A program made the translations under genes and the position numbers. This document shows positions 34,201 to 42,017 of a DNA stretch of 64,000 bases, piece after piece. How positions within the stretch are numbered: the stretch's first letter is position 1; each line of letters opens with the position of its first letter. The notes under the pieces were generated by a model that did not search any database, had not been told where the DNA came from, and saw only the letters and a program-made list of their open reading frames with translations. The stretch comes from Thermofilaceae archaeon (GTDB lineage Archaea > Thermoproteota > Thermoprotei > Thermofilales > Thermofilaceae), in NCBI GenBank assembly GCA_027027675.1, contig JALVKT010000092.1:21048-85047 (forward strand). Reading direction: 5' to 3'.

Positions 34201-34964
34201 TCGTACGCGGTGTTTATGTCGTCCTGCTCGAACCCGAGAAGCATCAACACCTTGTCGATGTGCTTGGAAGACTTCATTATCGAGTCGACATCGTCAACGT
34301 AGACCAGGTCAAACTTTATACCACTTACTTTGTCAAAATTTTTCGTCAAAAACTGGGACGTAGATATAAATATGTCAAAGTCGCCGGAGCTGAGCTTTTC
34401 GAAAAGCTCTTCCTTCCTCTTCTTCCCTATACGGGAAAAATAGGCCAGAATCCTATCCTCTCCTACCCCGGCCTTCTGAGCCATTGAAACCGTTTTATCA
34501 TAAACCTGCTTTACAAGTACAGTCGTTGGGAGTATAAAGTATGTCTTCTTTTTCCTCTTGGCGTTGTATAGTGACATTATTATGCCAAACACCGTCTTCC
34601 CGACACCTGTGGGGGCCAATATAGTGAAGCTTTCACCAAGCAAGACGCGCTTCGCCCACGCCCTCTGAGCGCTCCACGGCTTATTCCCGAGGAGATTCCT
34701 GAAAAACTCGCTGAAATTCCTAGCTTCCCTCTCCAGCCTGTAAAGCTCTACGTACTTTTTGAGGGTTCCCTGCCGTTTTAGGGTCTTGTAGATGTACTCT
34801 ACTATTAGGAAAAACTTCTCAGTATCGTCGCCCTCGGGAATATTCCCCAAAAAACGGTCTTCCAGGCATTTTTCGCATGGAGCGCTTAAAAAAAGCCTCG
34901 TGTCTAGGAGGTCGCCGCCACAGTTAGGGCATTCCTCGCGGAATACTGCATGAGCGTTTTCCAT
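31221..34964 (-). CDS. rgy: Reverse gyrase
   Basis: Introduces positive supercoils; a marker of hyperthermophiles. The 1247-residue protein has an N-terminal zinc finger (C12, C15, C30, C33), a helicase-like domain with PTGVGKT (K123) and a VDDVD box, then a topoisomerase IA domain with Toprim motif IVESPTKARTIAAFFGK, an internal zinc finger (CRDC...CPRC) and the active-site tyrosine Y992 in LITYHRTDS. It is intact and of normal length. Confidence 0.97.
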   Translation of the reverse strand: MENAHAVFREECPNCGGDLLDTRLFLSAPCEKCLEDRFLGNIPEGDDTEKFFLIVEYIYKTLKRQGTLKKYVELYRLEREARNFSEFFRNLLGNKPWSAQRAWAKRVLLGESFTILAPTGVGKTVFGIIMSLYNAKRKKKTYFILPTTVLVKQVYDKTVSMAQKAGVGEDRILAYFSRIGKKRKEELFEKLSSGDFDIFISTSQFLTKNFDKVSGIKFDLVYVDDVDSIMKSSKHIDKVLMLLGFEQDDINTAYEIIYSRLKLYAALRRNEDEAEELRKKITKLEKTLEQRKRHIKPGVLVISTATGRPRGLRIRLFRELLGFEIGSRAELLRNVVDTYTEPPDAKKVLDAVAELVGRLGSGGLVFVPMGYGEETLSLLKEKISGKGLRAEYIYGKEKGVVEKYARGELDVLIGVATYYGILVRGLDLPHIIRYAVFAGVPHFKFSGEVEEVSPARLLQIASTVREIAEGRDQGDIDRLVASIRRWLQGMDAATYQAFIEAYKTGEVKGKFVTLARRIDRLKNIIRKYLSSEKYLSLIEEKTNLVIHRENGQLFFLLPDVMTYLQASGRVSRMYAKGVSKGLSVVVVDNKKLFENLVKMSHWYSEEIEWRRLEEIDLDALMREIDAEREFIRKLIEGKLRVDEIKDLVKTALVIVESPTKARTIAAFFGKPSKRLVGGLTAYETSTGNFILQIIASRGHMFDITTTEYTYNGLKDYHGVLVDPSKKLFLPVYTTLKRCRDCGEQFTDYPIEIVDGKIKIKRVCPRCGSGNIVDQSDTVNVLRRLAREVDEVLLATDPDTEGEKIAWDIAAVLKPYVPRIDRIEFHEVTRRAFEEALKNMRGLNTRLVEAQIVRRVEDRWIGFSLSKKLWSVFGMKWLSAGRVQTPVLGWVIERYKESKESIRPVFRIVLENDYYILADNVKLDSLKPKEAAEKIAEAGVEVSIIGESEKTVNPPPPYTTDTLLRDASQRLRIGVDRVMRLAQNLFELGLITYHRTDSTRVSDVGIRVAREYIAEKLGEEKFVPRRWGEGGAHECIRPTRPIDTETLMNLIRQGIIQLPTQLTRLHYRLYDMIFRRFIASQMPPAKVREVTLKIRGFNFEKELSTIKEVVEKGFTEVLPFETRPLLEPGKYKVKSVTYRKVPLVPLYSQADLIRLMKERGIGRPSTYAKIVKTLLDRHYVIEVKNGKLVPTKLGLRVYDYLTSNYPELVSEERTREVQRYMDLIEEGKMDYKDVLTEFYEEIINKVEK

Positions 34965-35066
34965 AGTAGCTCTATACCTTACATCGAGGGGGTGTGAAAA
35001 ATATTCTTATCTTCATTTAACGCGTGGGATACAGTAAAATATATTAAATGGGAAAAAGGAAAGATT

Positions 35067-36011
35067 TTATTTATATACCTCGGCTAGCCGTTCAAGTTCC
35101 TTCCAGTTCTCCTCTATGTCCCGCTTAATCTCCTCTAAGAGCCAGCGGTTCTCAGGCCTAAGGAGGTGCCTGAAGCGTCCCTGAAGCTTAAAGTAGTCCT
35201 CCACGGGCTTCGGCTTCTTTACTGGAACGGTGATCCTGATCTTCCCGTTATCGTATTCGTAGAGCGGCCATATACGGGTCTGTACTGCTAGGCGCGCCAC
35301 CTCTATGCTCCTGCTCGGGTCGAAGTACCAGCCGGTGGGGCACGGCGTGAAGTAGTGGAGCACCGTGGGTCCCGGGGTGTTAGCAGCTTTCACGATTTTA
35401 TTGTACATGTCAACCGGGTACGCGGGGTTCATGGTGGCAGCGTACTTTATGCCGTGCGCTATCGCTATCCTAATCAAGTCCTTCTTCTTCTCCTGCTTTC
35501 CTGGGATAACTTTCCCAGCGGGGCTGGTTGTCGTATGGGCTCCCTTGGGGGTAGCGCCTGAGCGCTGTATCCCCGTGTTCATGTAGGCCTCGTTGTCGTA
35601 GCATATGTACATGATGTCGTGCCCCCTTTCCAGCATGCCGCTGAGCGCCTGGAAGCCTATGTCGAAGGTGCCGCCGTCACCGCCAAACACTATAACCTTG
35701 TACCTCTTTTTGCCGTACTTTTTCTCTAGCATCTTTATCGCTGCCTCGACGCCGCTGGCGGTGGCTGCCGCGTTCTCGAAGGCGTTGTGGACCCATGGCA
35801 CTTTCCAACTAGTATACGGGAAAATCGTAGTCGCTACTTCAAGGCATCCAGTGGCGTTTACGACTACCTTGGGGTCAGGCACGGCCTTTAAAGTGAAACG
35901 CACAACCTGCGGGATGCCGCATCCCGCGCAGAGCCTGTGGCCAGGCGCAAACTGCTCTACCCTCGGAATATCCTTAAGGGTTTTAATCGGCTTCGCCTCC
36001 ATATTCACCAC
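35067..36011 (-). CDS. porB: Pyruvate ferredoxin oxidoreductase beta subunit
   Basis: Thiamine-diphosphate-binding subunit of the enzyme that oxidises pyruvate to acetyl-CoA with ferredoxin. In 314 residues it has CAGCGIPQ near the N-terminus, the ThDP motif GDGGTFDIG ending at YDNEAYMNTGIQRS, and a later cysteine in TPCPTGW. It is the last gene of a four-gene operon reading leftward (porC, porD, porA, porB); its start lies 1 nt from the porA stop. Confidence 0.94.
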   Translation of the reverse strand: MVNMEAKPIKTLKDIPRVEQFAPGHRLCAGCGIPQVVRFTLKAVPDPKVVVNATGCLEVATTIFPYTSWKVPWVHNAFENAAATASGVEAAIKMLEKKYGKKRYKVIVFGGDGGTFDIGFQALSGMLERGHDIMYICYDNEAYMNTGIQRSGATPKGAHTTTSPAGKVIPGKQEKKKDLIRIAIAHGIKYAATMNPAYPVDMYNKIVKAANTPGPTVLHYFTPCPTGWYFDPSRSIEVARLAVQTRIWPLYEYDNGKIRITVPVKKPKPVEDYFKLQGRFRHLLRPENRWLLEEIKRDIEENWKELERLAEVYK

Positions 36012-36012
36012 C

Positions 36013-37206
36013 TCACTCCTTCAAACCAACCCAAATCTGCTCCTCCTCAACTTCACCCTTCTTTAGAACCTCCTCAGCCTTCTCCACCACGCCCTCTATA
36101 TGGACAGGCGTGAGGTCGCGCCCGCCAAGCCCGTATATCACGTTGAAGAGCAGCGGACGGTGCTTAGCATTGTAGAGCGTAGAGGCGACGTCCATGTACA
36201 GCTGCGCGCCTGGGCTACCGAAGCTTATACTCCTGTCCATCACCGCGAGCACCTGTAGGTTCTTCACAGCCTCTACAAGCTCCTTCTTCGGGAATGGGCG
36301 GTACTGCGTCAAGCTTATCACGCCCACCTTCTTCCCCTTCTCCCTAAGCTGGCGGACCACGTGGCGCACGGAGCCCGCGGAAGAGCCGAGGATCATTATT
36401 CCAATGTCCGCGTCTTCAACACCCATCGTTTTGACTGGAGTGTACCTGCGGCCGCTAATCTCGGCATACTCCTCAAAGACCTCCTTGATCACGGGGGGCA
36501 CGTTGTTGTTAAAGTGATAGTCCTGGAGCTTTTTGTGCTCCATGTACCAATCGTAGAGGTCGAGTGGGCCGTAGGTCTTCGGTGCCTCAGGGTCTATCGG
36601 GTTATAGGGCTTCTTGGGCGGCAGGAACTCCTCCACGGTCTTGTCGTCCAGTACGTAGAGCCCCTCTAGGGAGTGAGTCAGTATGAAACCGTCCAGGTTT
36701 ATAATGCTTGGGAACAGCACCCTGTGGTCCTCGGAAACCTTGAATGCCTGGAGGGTCAAGTCGTAGGCCTCCTGGACGTTTTCGGCGAAGAACTGTATCC
36801 AGCCCGTGTCACGTGCAGCGTACGCGTCGTCGTGGGAGCAGTGAATGTTGATGTTGGGTGAAAATGCCCTGTTGCCCAGGGCCATGACTATTGTTGTCCT
36901 CATGCCAGCGGCTATCCACAGTATCTCATACATCAGAGCTAGGCCCTGACTAGCGGTAGCTGTGAAGACGCGCGCGCCAGCCAGCGACGCGCCTACGGCC
37001 GCTGAGAGGGCGGAGTGCTCGCTCTCCACGGGTATGAAGGCCGCGTCCAGCTCTCCGTTATTGATATACTTTGCTAGAGTTTCGACTATGATTGTCTGCG
37101 GCGTGATGGGGTACGCGGATACCACATCCACGTTGGCCTGCTTCGCTGCGAAGGCTACAGCAGTATCCCCGTTCAAGCCTACACGCTTACCCTTCATCTC
37201 ACTCAC
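36013..37206 (-). CDS. porA: Pyruvate ferredoxin oxidoreductase alpha subunit
   Basis: Catalytic alpha subunit, 397 residues, with the pyruvate-binding opening YPITPQTIIVE, the ATASQGLALMYE segment and a C-terminal SLTQYRPFP and DRSISFGSPGAQLY region. The start ATG overlaps porD by 8 nt. Substrate assignment to pyruvate rests on overall similarity and operon order; other 2-oxoacids cannot be fully excluded. Confidence 0.94.
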   Translation of the reverse strand: MSEMKGKRVGLNGDTAVAFAAKQANVDVVSAYPITPQTIIVETLAKYINNGELDAAFIPVESEHSALSAAVGASLAGARVFTATASQGLALMYEILWIAAGMRTTIVMALGNRAFSPNINIHCSHDDAYAARDTGWIQFFAENVQEAYDLTLQAFKVSEDHRVLFPSIINLDGFILTHSLEGLYVLDDKTVEEFLPPKKPYNPIDPEAPKTYGPLDLYDWYMEHKKLQDYHFNNNVPPVIKEVFEEYAEISGRRYTPVKTMGVEDADIGIMILGSSAGSVRHVVRQLREKGKKVGVISLTQYRPFPKKELVEAVKNLQVLAVMDRSISFGSPGAQLYMDVASTLYNAKHRPLLFNVIYGLGGRDLTPVHIEGVVEKAEEVLKKGEVEEEQIWVGLKE

Positions 37207-37486
37207 CCTCCATCTTCATCTCAATAGCGTGAACAGGGCACACGTTAGCGCAGATGCCGCATCCCTTACAGTAGTCGTAGTCTATCTTTACGAGGTCGTC
37301 CTCAAGCCTTATAATGGCCGGCTCGGGGCAGTGGATCCAGCATAGGAGGCATCTTATACACTTGTCCTCGTTGAGTACAGGCCTTAGAGCCCTCCAGCTT
37401 CCAGTCTTAAACTTTAGGGTGGTGGCTGGCTCAGGAATAATCTTCCCTATCGGTAGCTCCTTCCAACTCTTCCACTCAATACTCAT
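37199..37486 (-). CDS. porD: Pyruvate ferredoxin oxidoreductase delta subunit (2[4Fe-4S] ferredoxin)
   Basis: Electron-transfer subunit of 95 residues with two CxxCxxCxxxC/P cluster motifs, CIRCLLCWIHCPEP and CKGCGICANVCPVH. It overlaps porC by 11 nt and porA by 8 nt, consistent with translational coupling in the operon. Confidence 0.94.
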   Translation of the reverse strand: MSIEWKSWKELPIGKIIPEPATTLKFKTGSWRALRPVLNEDKCIRCLLCWIHCPEPAIIRLEDDLVKIDYDYCKGCGICANVCPVHAIEMKMEGE

Positions 37487-38048
37487 ACTTCTTCACCTCC
37501 TCATACGCCTTCTTAACAGCCTCTATGTTGAGCTTCACGATCTCCTCTCCCCTTTCACCGAACTTCTCCCTTATGGATTCCAGCACGTTGTCGAGCTTTA
37601 TGCGCCCCCAGACCTTTGTAAACGCGCCGAGCATAGGCGTATTGTAGAAGGGTCTGCCGAAGATGTCCATCGCTATCTTGTACGCGTCGACAACCCATAT
37701 CTCCGCGCCCAGTTTCTTCGCCCTCTCCACGATCTCGCTGTTAGGCGTCTTAGCGTTAAGCACTATGAGGCCGCCCTCCTTGAGCCCCTGCATCACATAG
37801 TCCACCTCGCTCTGAAGCGTCGGGTCTATCACGATGACAGCGTCAGGCGTGTAGATTCCGTAGTGCTGCTCGATGGGCTCATCGCTTATCCTCGTATAGG
37901 CCCTTACCGGTGCCCCACGCCGCTCAGGGCCGAACTCCGGTGCATGGTACACGTAGAGACCCTCTTTTAGTGCTGAGAGAGCCAGTAACTCGCTAGACGT
38001 GACCACACCCTGTCCTCCGCGTCCGTGCCAGCGGACTTCATATAGCAA
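37476..38048 (-). CDS. porC: Pyruvate ferredoxin oxidoreductase gamma subunit
   Basis: Gamma subunit with the family opening YEVRWHGRGGQGVVTSSELL. The frame is open back to 38135, but the TTG at 38048 is preferred: GGTGA lies five bases ahead, the product then has the usual length of about 190 residues, and a TATA-like TATAGTCTTT near 38090 would start transcription near 38065. It leads the operon porC-porD-porA-porB and is divergent from the Hsp20 gene. Confidence 0.92.
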   Translation of the reverse strand: MLYEVRWHGRGGQGVVTSSELLALSALKEGLYVYHAPEFGPERRGAPVRAYTRISDEPIEQHYGIYTPDAVIVIDPTLQSEVDYVMQGLKEGGLIVLNAKTPNSEIVERAKKLGAEIWVVDAYKIAMDIFGRPFYNTPMLGAFTKVWGRIKLDNVLESIREKFGERGEEIVKLNIEAVKKAYEEVKKYEY

Positions 38049-38213
38049 CCTTGTCACCCACTTCTTCGTCGTCAAGGTAGTATGCCCAAAGACTATATTC
38101 AAGTTTTGGGCGTAGCCCGTTGAGAGGAATAACAATGGTTATTCTGTTAATACCGGCTACATGTACCAATAGTTTATCTTTATCCTACTGTTAGAATGTA
38201 TGGTGATCATGCG

Positions 38214-38720
38214 ATGAGCGACTTCGACATATGGCTGAAACGAGTCATGAAAATGTTCGAGGAAATGGACAAAATGTTCGAGGAGGCACTGAGGGAGCCG
38301 ACGTTCATCGAGGGTGAGAAGAAGATCTACGGCCCCTACTATTACGGCTTCTCAGTCACCATAGGGCCAGACGGCGTCCCGAGGATAAAGGAATGGGGAA
38401 ACATCAGGCCAGGCCCCGTTAAGCCAGTCATAAAGGACAGCATTGAGCCCTTCACGGACGTCTTCGACGAGGGAGACTACTACAGGGTCATAATTGACAT
38501 GCCGGGGGTCGACAAGAAGGACATACACGTAGAGGCCACAGAGGATAGACTCATAGTGTCAACGACGGGGGAGCGGAAATACTACAAGGAGGTACACTTC
38601 AAAGAGAAGGTAAACCCGGAGTCCGCTAAGGCGCAGTACCGCAACGGCGTACTAACAATAACTATTGAGAAGAAGGAAAAAGGGAAGAAGAGAAAGGGCG
38701 TTCAGATAAAGATAGAGTAA
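38214..38720 (+). CDS. Hsp20/alpha-crystallin small heat shock protein
   Basis: ATP-independent holdase, 168 residues: a helical N-terminus with repeated EEMDKMFEEAL, and an alpha-crystallin domain ending with YRNGVLTITIEKKEKG. The ATG at 38214 has GGTGAT (38202-38207) seven bases upstream, so the upstream ATG at 38196 is unlikely. A TATA-like AGTTTATCTT at 38171-38180 precedes it. Confidence 0.9.
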   Translation: MSDFDIWLKRVMKMFEEMDKMFEEALREPTFIEGEKKIYGPYYYGFSVTIGPDGVPRIKEWGNIRPGPVKPVIKDSIEPFTDVFDEGDYYRVIIDMPGVDKKDIHVEATEDRLIVSTTGERKYYKEVHFKEKVNPESAKAQYRNGVLTITIEKKEKGKKRKGVQIKIE

Positions 38721-38739
38721 ACGCCGCAGGATTTTTTCT

Positions 38740-40011
38740 CTACGCAAACACTTTTTCTTCTCCAAGCGAAGGAATTATGGCCTCTCTGCCCCTTTCACGG
38801 GCAGCCTTTGCAAGCTTAAGCTCAGGTTCCTCTCTGCCATGAACAATCACGATCTTCGCGTTCTTCTTTGTAGCCTCTATGGCCTCTAGCAACTGAGTCT
38901 TCCCGGAGTGCGCGCTGAAATCAAACCACTCTATACGTGCATTCACGACGCCCTTCTTTGTGGGGGAGGAGAATATCCCGGTCTCTATAACTTTTCTGCC
39001 AGGCGTCTCGGGTATAAGGTAGCTTACAAAGAAGACGCCGTTTTCAGGCCGCTCCATGATCTTCTCCATGTAGTACACGGAGGGCCCGCCCTTCAGCATG
39101 CCTGCAGGGGACACTATAACAGCGTTTTCCTCAACTATTCTCTTCCTCATGTTCCAGTTTCTAACCTTGATGGCCATATCCATCGCGTCCCTAAACAACT
39201 CCGGGTCTCTCAGAAGCTCTCCCTCCTCCTTTATTATCTCGCTAGCAGTTTTAGCCATCCCGTCAAGGTACACTGGAAAGTCGAAGTTGTGCTTGGCGAG
39301 CACGCAGAGAATCTCCTGAGCCCTCCCAACAGCAAACGATGGTATAAGGACGGTGCCCCCGCTTTCAAGCACCTCGTAGAGTTTTGAAACAAAGTTTTCC
39401 TCGTTCTCGTCGCGTGGGGGATGGTCGTACTCGGCGTAGGTAGACTCCATTATAACAATGTCTGCATCCCTTAGGGGTGAGAGATCCGCTCCGTTAAGCA
39501 GGCACGACCGCTCGCCGTTAAAGTCGCCGGTATATACAATCTTCCACGAGCCATCTTCAACAGAGATTATAGCGCTGCCCGGAATATGTCCCGCGTCGTA
39601 AAACTTCACTTCAACGCCGGAGACGCTGTATGTGGAGCCGTACTCCTGGAGGTTCAAGTGCTCCATCATGCTTTCAAGCTCCGAAGACTCGTAGGGCACA
39701 TAGTACTTTGAGAGCTTCAAGAAGTCCCTTATCAAGAGCTCACTCAAAGTGGCCGTCAAGGCTGTCGAAAGCAGAGGTGGACCGGCTGAGACGTAGAGCA
39801 GTGGGATTGCACCACTATGGTCAAGGTGAGCATGTGAGAGCGCCACCGCGTCCAGTATTCGAGGCTTTACGTGAAGAGGGAACCCCGGCTCCTCCTCTGA
39901 AAGGCTCACGCCGTAGTCTAGGAGAATGTTAGTATCGCTCATGCTCACCAATATTCCAGCCCTTCCCACCTCTTTCGCAGCGCCCAGCAGCTTCAACTTT
40001 ACATTGCTCAT
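38740..40011 (-). CDS. Beta-CASP metallo-beta-lactamase RNase (aCPSF2-like)
   Basis: Predicted ribonuclease of 423 residues. MBL-fold ligands are HAHLDH (60-65), D in YTGDFN and H in YDAGHIPG; the beta-CASP insert has ESTYAEYDHP, SFAVGRAQE and FSAHSG. It has no N-terminal KH domains, so it is closer to aCPSF2 than to the termination factor aCPSF1. It likely acts in RNA 3' end processing or 5' decay; which polarity is not decided here. Confidence 0.88.
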   Translation of the reverse strand: MSNVKLKLLGAAKEVGRAGILVSMSDTNILLDYGVSLSEEEPGFPLHVKPRILDAVALSHAHLDHSGAIPLLYVSAGPPLLSTALTATLSELLIRDFLKLSKYYVPYESSELESMMEHLNLQEYGSTYSVSGVEVKFYDAGHIPGSAIISVEDGSWKIVYTGDFNGERSCLLNGADLSPLRDADIVIMESTYAEYDHPPRDENEENFVSKLYEVLESGGTVLIPSFAVGRAQEILCVLAKHNFDFPVYLDGMAKTASEIIKEEGELLRDPELFRDAMDMAIKVRNWNMRKRIVEENAVIVSPAGMLKGGPSVYYMEKIMERPENGVFFVSYLIPETPGRKVIETGIFSSPTKKGVVNARIEWFDFSAHSGKTQLLEAIEATKKNAKIVIVHGREEPELKLAKAARERGREAIIPSLGEEKVFA

Positions 40012-40085
40012 TATACAGACCTAGATTAGGGAGATACTGTTTCTCTATATAAAACACCCCGTTGCATATCAACCCGGTGCATATA

Positions 40086-40970
40086 ATGGAGCTCTACGAG
40101 GAGCTTGCGGGAAAGCTTCAAGGGTCTTTTGAAACGGATTTTTCTTCTCATGACTGGTTCGGAACGCCATTCCAGGTATTCATAGCTGGGGAAGAAACCC
40201 CCGAAGCTCTAATGCTCTCAGGGGGCTTCCGCGGCGACTGTAGAGCCGCGGCAAGGGCTATAGTGAGGGTTGCCGGGGAAATAGAGGTTTCAAAGAGAGC
40301 ATACCTTGCACCTTCATTTGACCCTACAGGGCTCAACGGGCTAGGCTATGTTCTAGAAAAAATTGGCGGAGACAAAGTCGCTAGCATGGCTGGTATCGAG
40401 GATGTAAAAATGATAGTCTCTGGCAACCTTCTCGTCATGTTTCCCGAGGAACACAGTAGCATAGACGAGCTTTCCCGCAGAATCGAAGAGCGCCCCTTCC
40501 TAGAGAAATACGAAGGTTTCAACGTTATAGTAGCCTCAGGCCCCGAGGAAGAAGCTCCCGCCAGGTCTATGCACGTAGAAAACGCGCGTCTCTTACCTCT
40601 TGATACTTGGAGCGAATTTACGCCAGGCCACGTGGGAGAAGTTTTCTCCTATATAAAGGCGCGTAGCCCTAAGATCTACATAGAACTCGGATGCCTCCGC
40701 AAGGCAGGAGTCTCCGTTTTTACCTCTCAAGAAACCAGTGCGGCATTAAACGAGCTGTTAGAGCTAGCAATTATCCAGCTAGAGGACACCTCAACGCTGC
40801 CCGTTGAAAAGCGCGTCGTCGACGAAGAAACAACTTTCCACGGTCTCCTCGAGGACTCGGGAGTCTACGTGGTATGGATAAGAGCGGGCGGTGAAGAAGA
40901 AAAAGTCGTGGATGCACTAGCAACGGCGGCCTTGTCGATAGTTAACAGTTATGCCTTCCTCTCTATCTAA
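40086..40970 (+). CDS. Degenerate M14/succinylglutamate-desuccinylase-like protein
   Basis: Protein of 294 residues that I can only place tentatively. GTPFQVFIAGEE and LMLSGGFRGDCRAA resemble the start of M14-type zinc carboxypeptidases and aspartoacylases, whose motif is GxHGxE; here the zinc-binding histidine and glutamate are absent (R and C), so it may not be a metallopeptidase. SFDPTGLNGLG resembles the NPDG region. The start at 40086 is preferred because GGTG lies six bases upstream and a TATA box CTATATAAAA (about 40048) precedes it; an in-frame TTG at 40062 is the alternative. Confidence 0.5.
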   Translation: MELYEELAGKLQGSFETDFSSHDWFGTPFQVFIAGEETPEALMLSGGFRGDCRAAARAIVRVAGEIEVSKRAYLAPSFDPTGLNGLGYVLEKIGGDKVASMAGIEDVKMIVSGNLLVMFPEEHSSIDELSRRIEERPFLEKYEGFNVIVASGPEEEAPARSMHVENARLLPLDTWSEFTPGHVGEVFSYIKARSPKIYIELGCLRKAGVSVFTSQETSAALNELLELAIIQLEDTSTLPVEKRVVDEETTFHGLLEDSGVYVVWIRAGGEEEKVVDALATAALSIVNSYAFLSI

Positions 40971-40981
40971 AAAATTAAATA
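40971..40981 (+). promoter_or_regulatory. TATA box ahead of the C/D sRNA and zinc-ribbon gene
   Basis: AAAATTAAATA is about 25-30 nt ahead of the box C at 41006, which places transcription start just before the sRNA candidate. Confidence 0.5.
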
Positions 40982-41000
40982 GAGCCCGAGGCCTCTTCAG

Positions 41001-41062
41001 GGAGGATGATGAAAAAGGGACGATGAACCGTGAATGGTGATCGCGCGAGCAGCCACTGACGT
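41001..41062 (+). ncRNA. Candidate C/D box guide sRNA
   Basis: A perfect box C (ATGATGA, 41006-41012) and box D (CTGA, 41056-41059) are about 50 nt apart, the usual archaeal spacing. A weaker inner pair is present: GATGA at 41022-41026 as D'-like and GGTGATC at 41036-41042 as C'-like, giving guides of about 10 and 13 nt. The terminal stem is poor (one G-C pair), which lowers confidence. A TATA box sits at the right distance upstream. No rRNA or tRNA target could be tested. Confidence 0.45.
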
Positions 41063-41079
41063 GATTAAGGTGTAACAGC

Positions 41080-41232
41080 ATGACCGTGTGGAGACTTAAA
41101 TGCGAGAAATGCGGTACGATAAGGGAGGTAGATCTCGGATTCAATCTAAATGAGTTTGAAAAAATATACATCTACTGTAGCACATGTGGCCAAAATACTT
41201 TCCACAAAGTTTTGGGTCCCCAGGAAAGCTAA
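41080..41232 (+). CDS. Tiny zinc-ribbon protein (50 residues)
   Basis: Short ORF with ATG at 41080 and AAGGTG eight bases upstream. The product opens MTVWRLKCEKCG and has a second pair YCSTCG, giving a CxxC-x(25)-CxxC zinc ribbon. In the archaeal exosome superoperon the RNA polymerase subunit RpoP lies just ahead of Brix and Pcc1, which follow here after the tRNA, but this sequence lacks the usual RpoP C-terminus (RCPYCG with a basic tail). I leave it unnamed. Confidence 0.7.
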   Translation: MTVWRLKCEKCGTIREVDLGFNLNEFEKIYIYCSTCGQNTFHKVLGPQES

Positions 41233-41316
41233 TACATCGAGTTATTGCACCACGGATAATTCTCTCCACTCAGTCGTTAAAGCCCTTAGTACGCAATTAG
41301 ACGTCCTGTTGGTTGG

Positions 41317-41409
41317 CGGCCCCGCCGGGATTCGAACCCGGGACCTGCGGCTTAGAAGGCCTTAGCGCCCCTAGAGGGGGTGCCGCCATGTCCACTAGGC
41401 CACGGGGCC
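41317..41409 (-). tRNA. tRNA-Arg(TCT) with 20-nt intron outside the canonical site
   Basis: Cloverleaf on the minus strand: acceptor GGCCCCG/CGGGGCC with discriminator G, D arm GCC-TAGTGGACAT-GGC, T arm CCGGG-TTCGAAT-CCCGG. The anticodon loop is CTTCTAA, anticodon TCT. The anticodon stem GCGGC/GCCGC forms only if 20 nt (41362-41381) are removed, between nucleotides 28 and 29. The intron itself can form a CCCC-TCTA-GGGG hairpin. Removal leaves exactly 73 nt. CCA is not encoded. Confidence 0.88.
41362..41381 (-). other. Non-canonical tRNA intron
   Basis: Twenty bases on the minus strand, ACCCCCTCTAGGGGCGCTAA, interrupt the 5' strand of the anticodon stem of tRNA-Arg(TCT). Archaeal introns at sites other than 37/38 are common in Thermoproteales and are cut by the splicing endonuclease. 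I did not prove a full bulge-helix-bulge fold. Confidence 0.75.
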
Positions 41410-41431
41410 GCTGTTACATTTACAAGGCTCG

Positions 41432-41441
41432 TCTTTAAATC
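41432..41441. promoter_or_regulatory. Palindromic TATA shared by tRNA-Arg and the Brix gene
   Basis: TTTAAA within TCTTTAAATC lies about 25-30 nt from the tRNA 5' end (41409) on the minus strand and about 30 nt from the Brix ATG (41469) on the plus strand, so one symmetric element could serve both directions. Confidence 0.5.
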
Positions 41442-41468
41442 CTTTAGCGGAGTCCATGCATAGGCGGC

Positions 41469-42017
41469 ATGTGGCGGATAGTCTTCACTACTAGCAGGCA
41501 CCCAACGCCTCCCGTTAGGAGGCTTGCAAGAGAACTCTCCCGTCTAGTATATGGCGGGTACAGGGTGAATAGGGGCGGCTTAAGCGAGGAGGAACTCTGT
41601 GTTTTAGCTAGAGAGCACGGAGCTGAACGCGTGGTAATTGTAGGGAGAGGGCGGGGAGGGAATCCTGGGAGAATAGTTTTTCTAGAATGCGGAGAGCGCT
41701 CCCCTATAAGGCTCCCCTTTGTGATAGGCCTTAGAGGAGTAATTTTTCTTGGTAGAGCGGAGAGGAGTAAAGACGTGACGCCTATTTACAGCCTAGGCGG
41801 CTGCGGATACTTCTGTGAAGAGCTCTCAATGGCGTTCAATATACCATATCTCGGCGAGTACGGAGAAGAAGTTAAAGGTAGGGTTATGCTCGTAGAGTAT
41901 ATTGGAAAAAGGCTTCTAGCGGTCATAAAGTTTGTTGAAGAGGGCCGAGAGATAGGTGTAAAGCTCCTGGTAAACAAGGCTGCGGTCGTGCGGTGGCAGA
42001 AAGATGGCAGTATTTAA
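41469..42017 (+). CDS. Brix-domain rRNA processing protein (Imp4-like)
   Basis: Archaeal Brix/IMP4-family protein of 182 residues implicated in ribosomal RNA maturation. The opening WRIVFTTSRHPTPPVRRLARELSRL is the family signature. It overlaps pcc1 by 14 nt; the Brix-pcc1 pair is a conserved piece of the exosome superoperon, here separated from the rest. Confidence 0.87.
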   Translation: MWRIVFTTSRHPTPPVRRLARELSRLVYGGYRVNRGGLSEEELCVLAREHGAERVVIVGRGRGGNPGRIVFLECGERSPIRLPFVIGLRGVIFLGRAERSKDVTPIYSLGGCGYFCEELSMAFNIPYLGEYGEEVKGRVMLVEYIGKRLLAVIKFVEEGREIGVKLLVNKAAVVRWQKDGSI

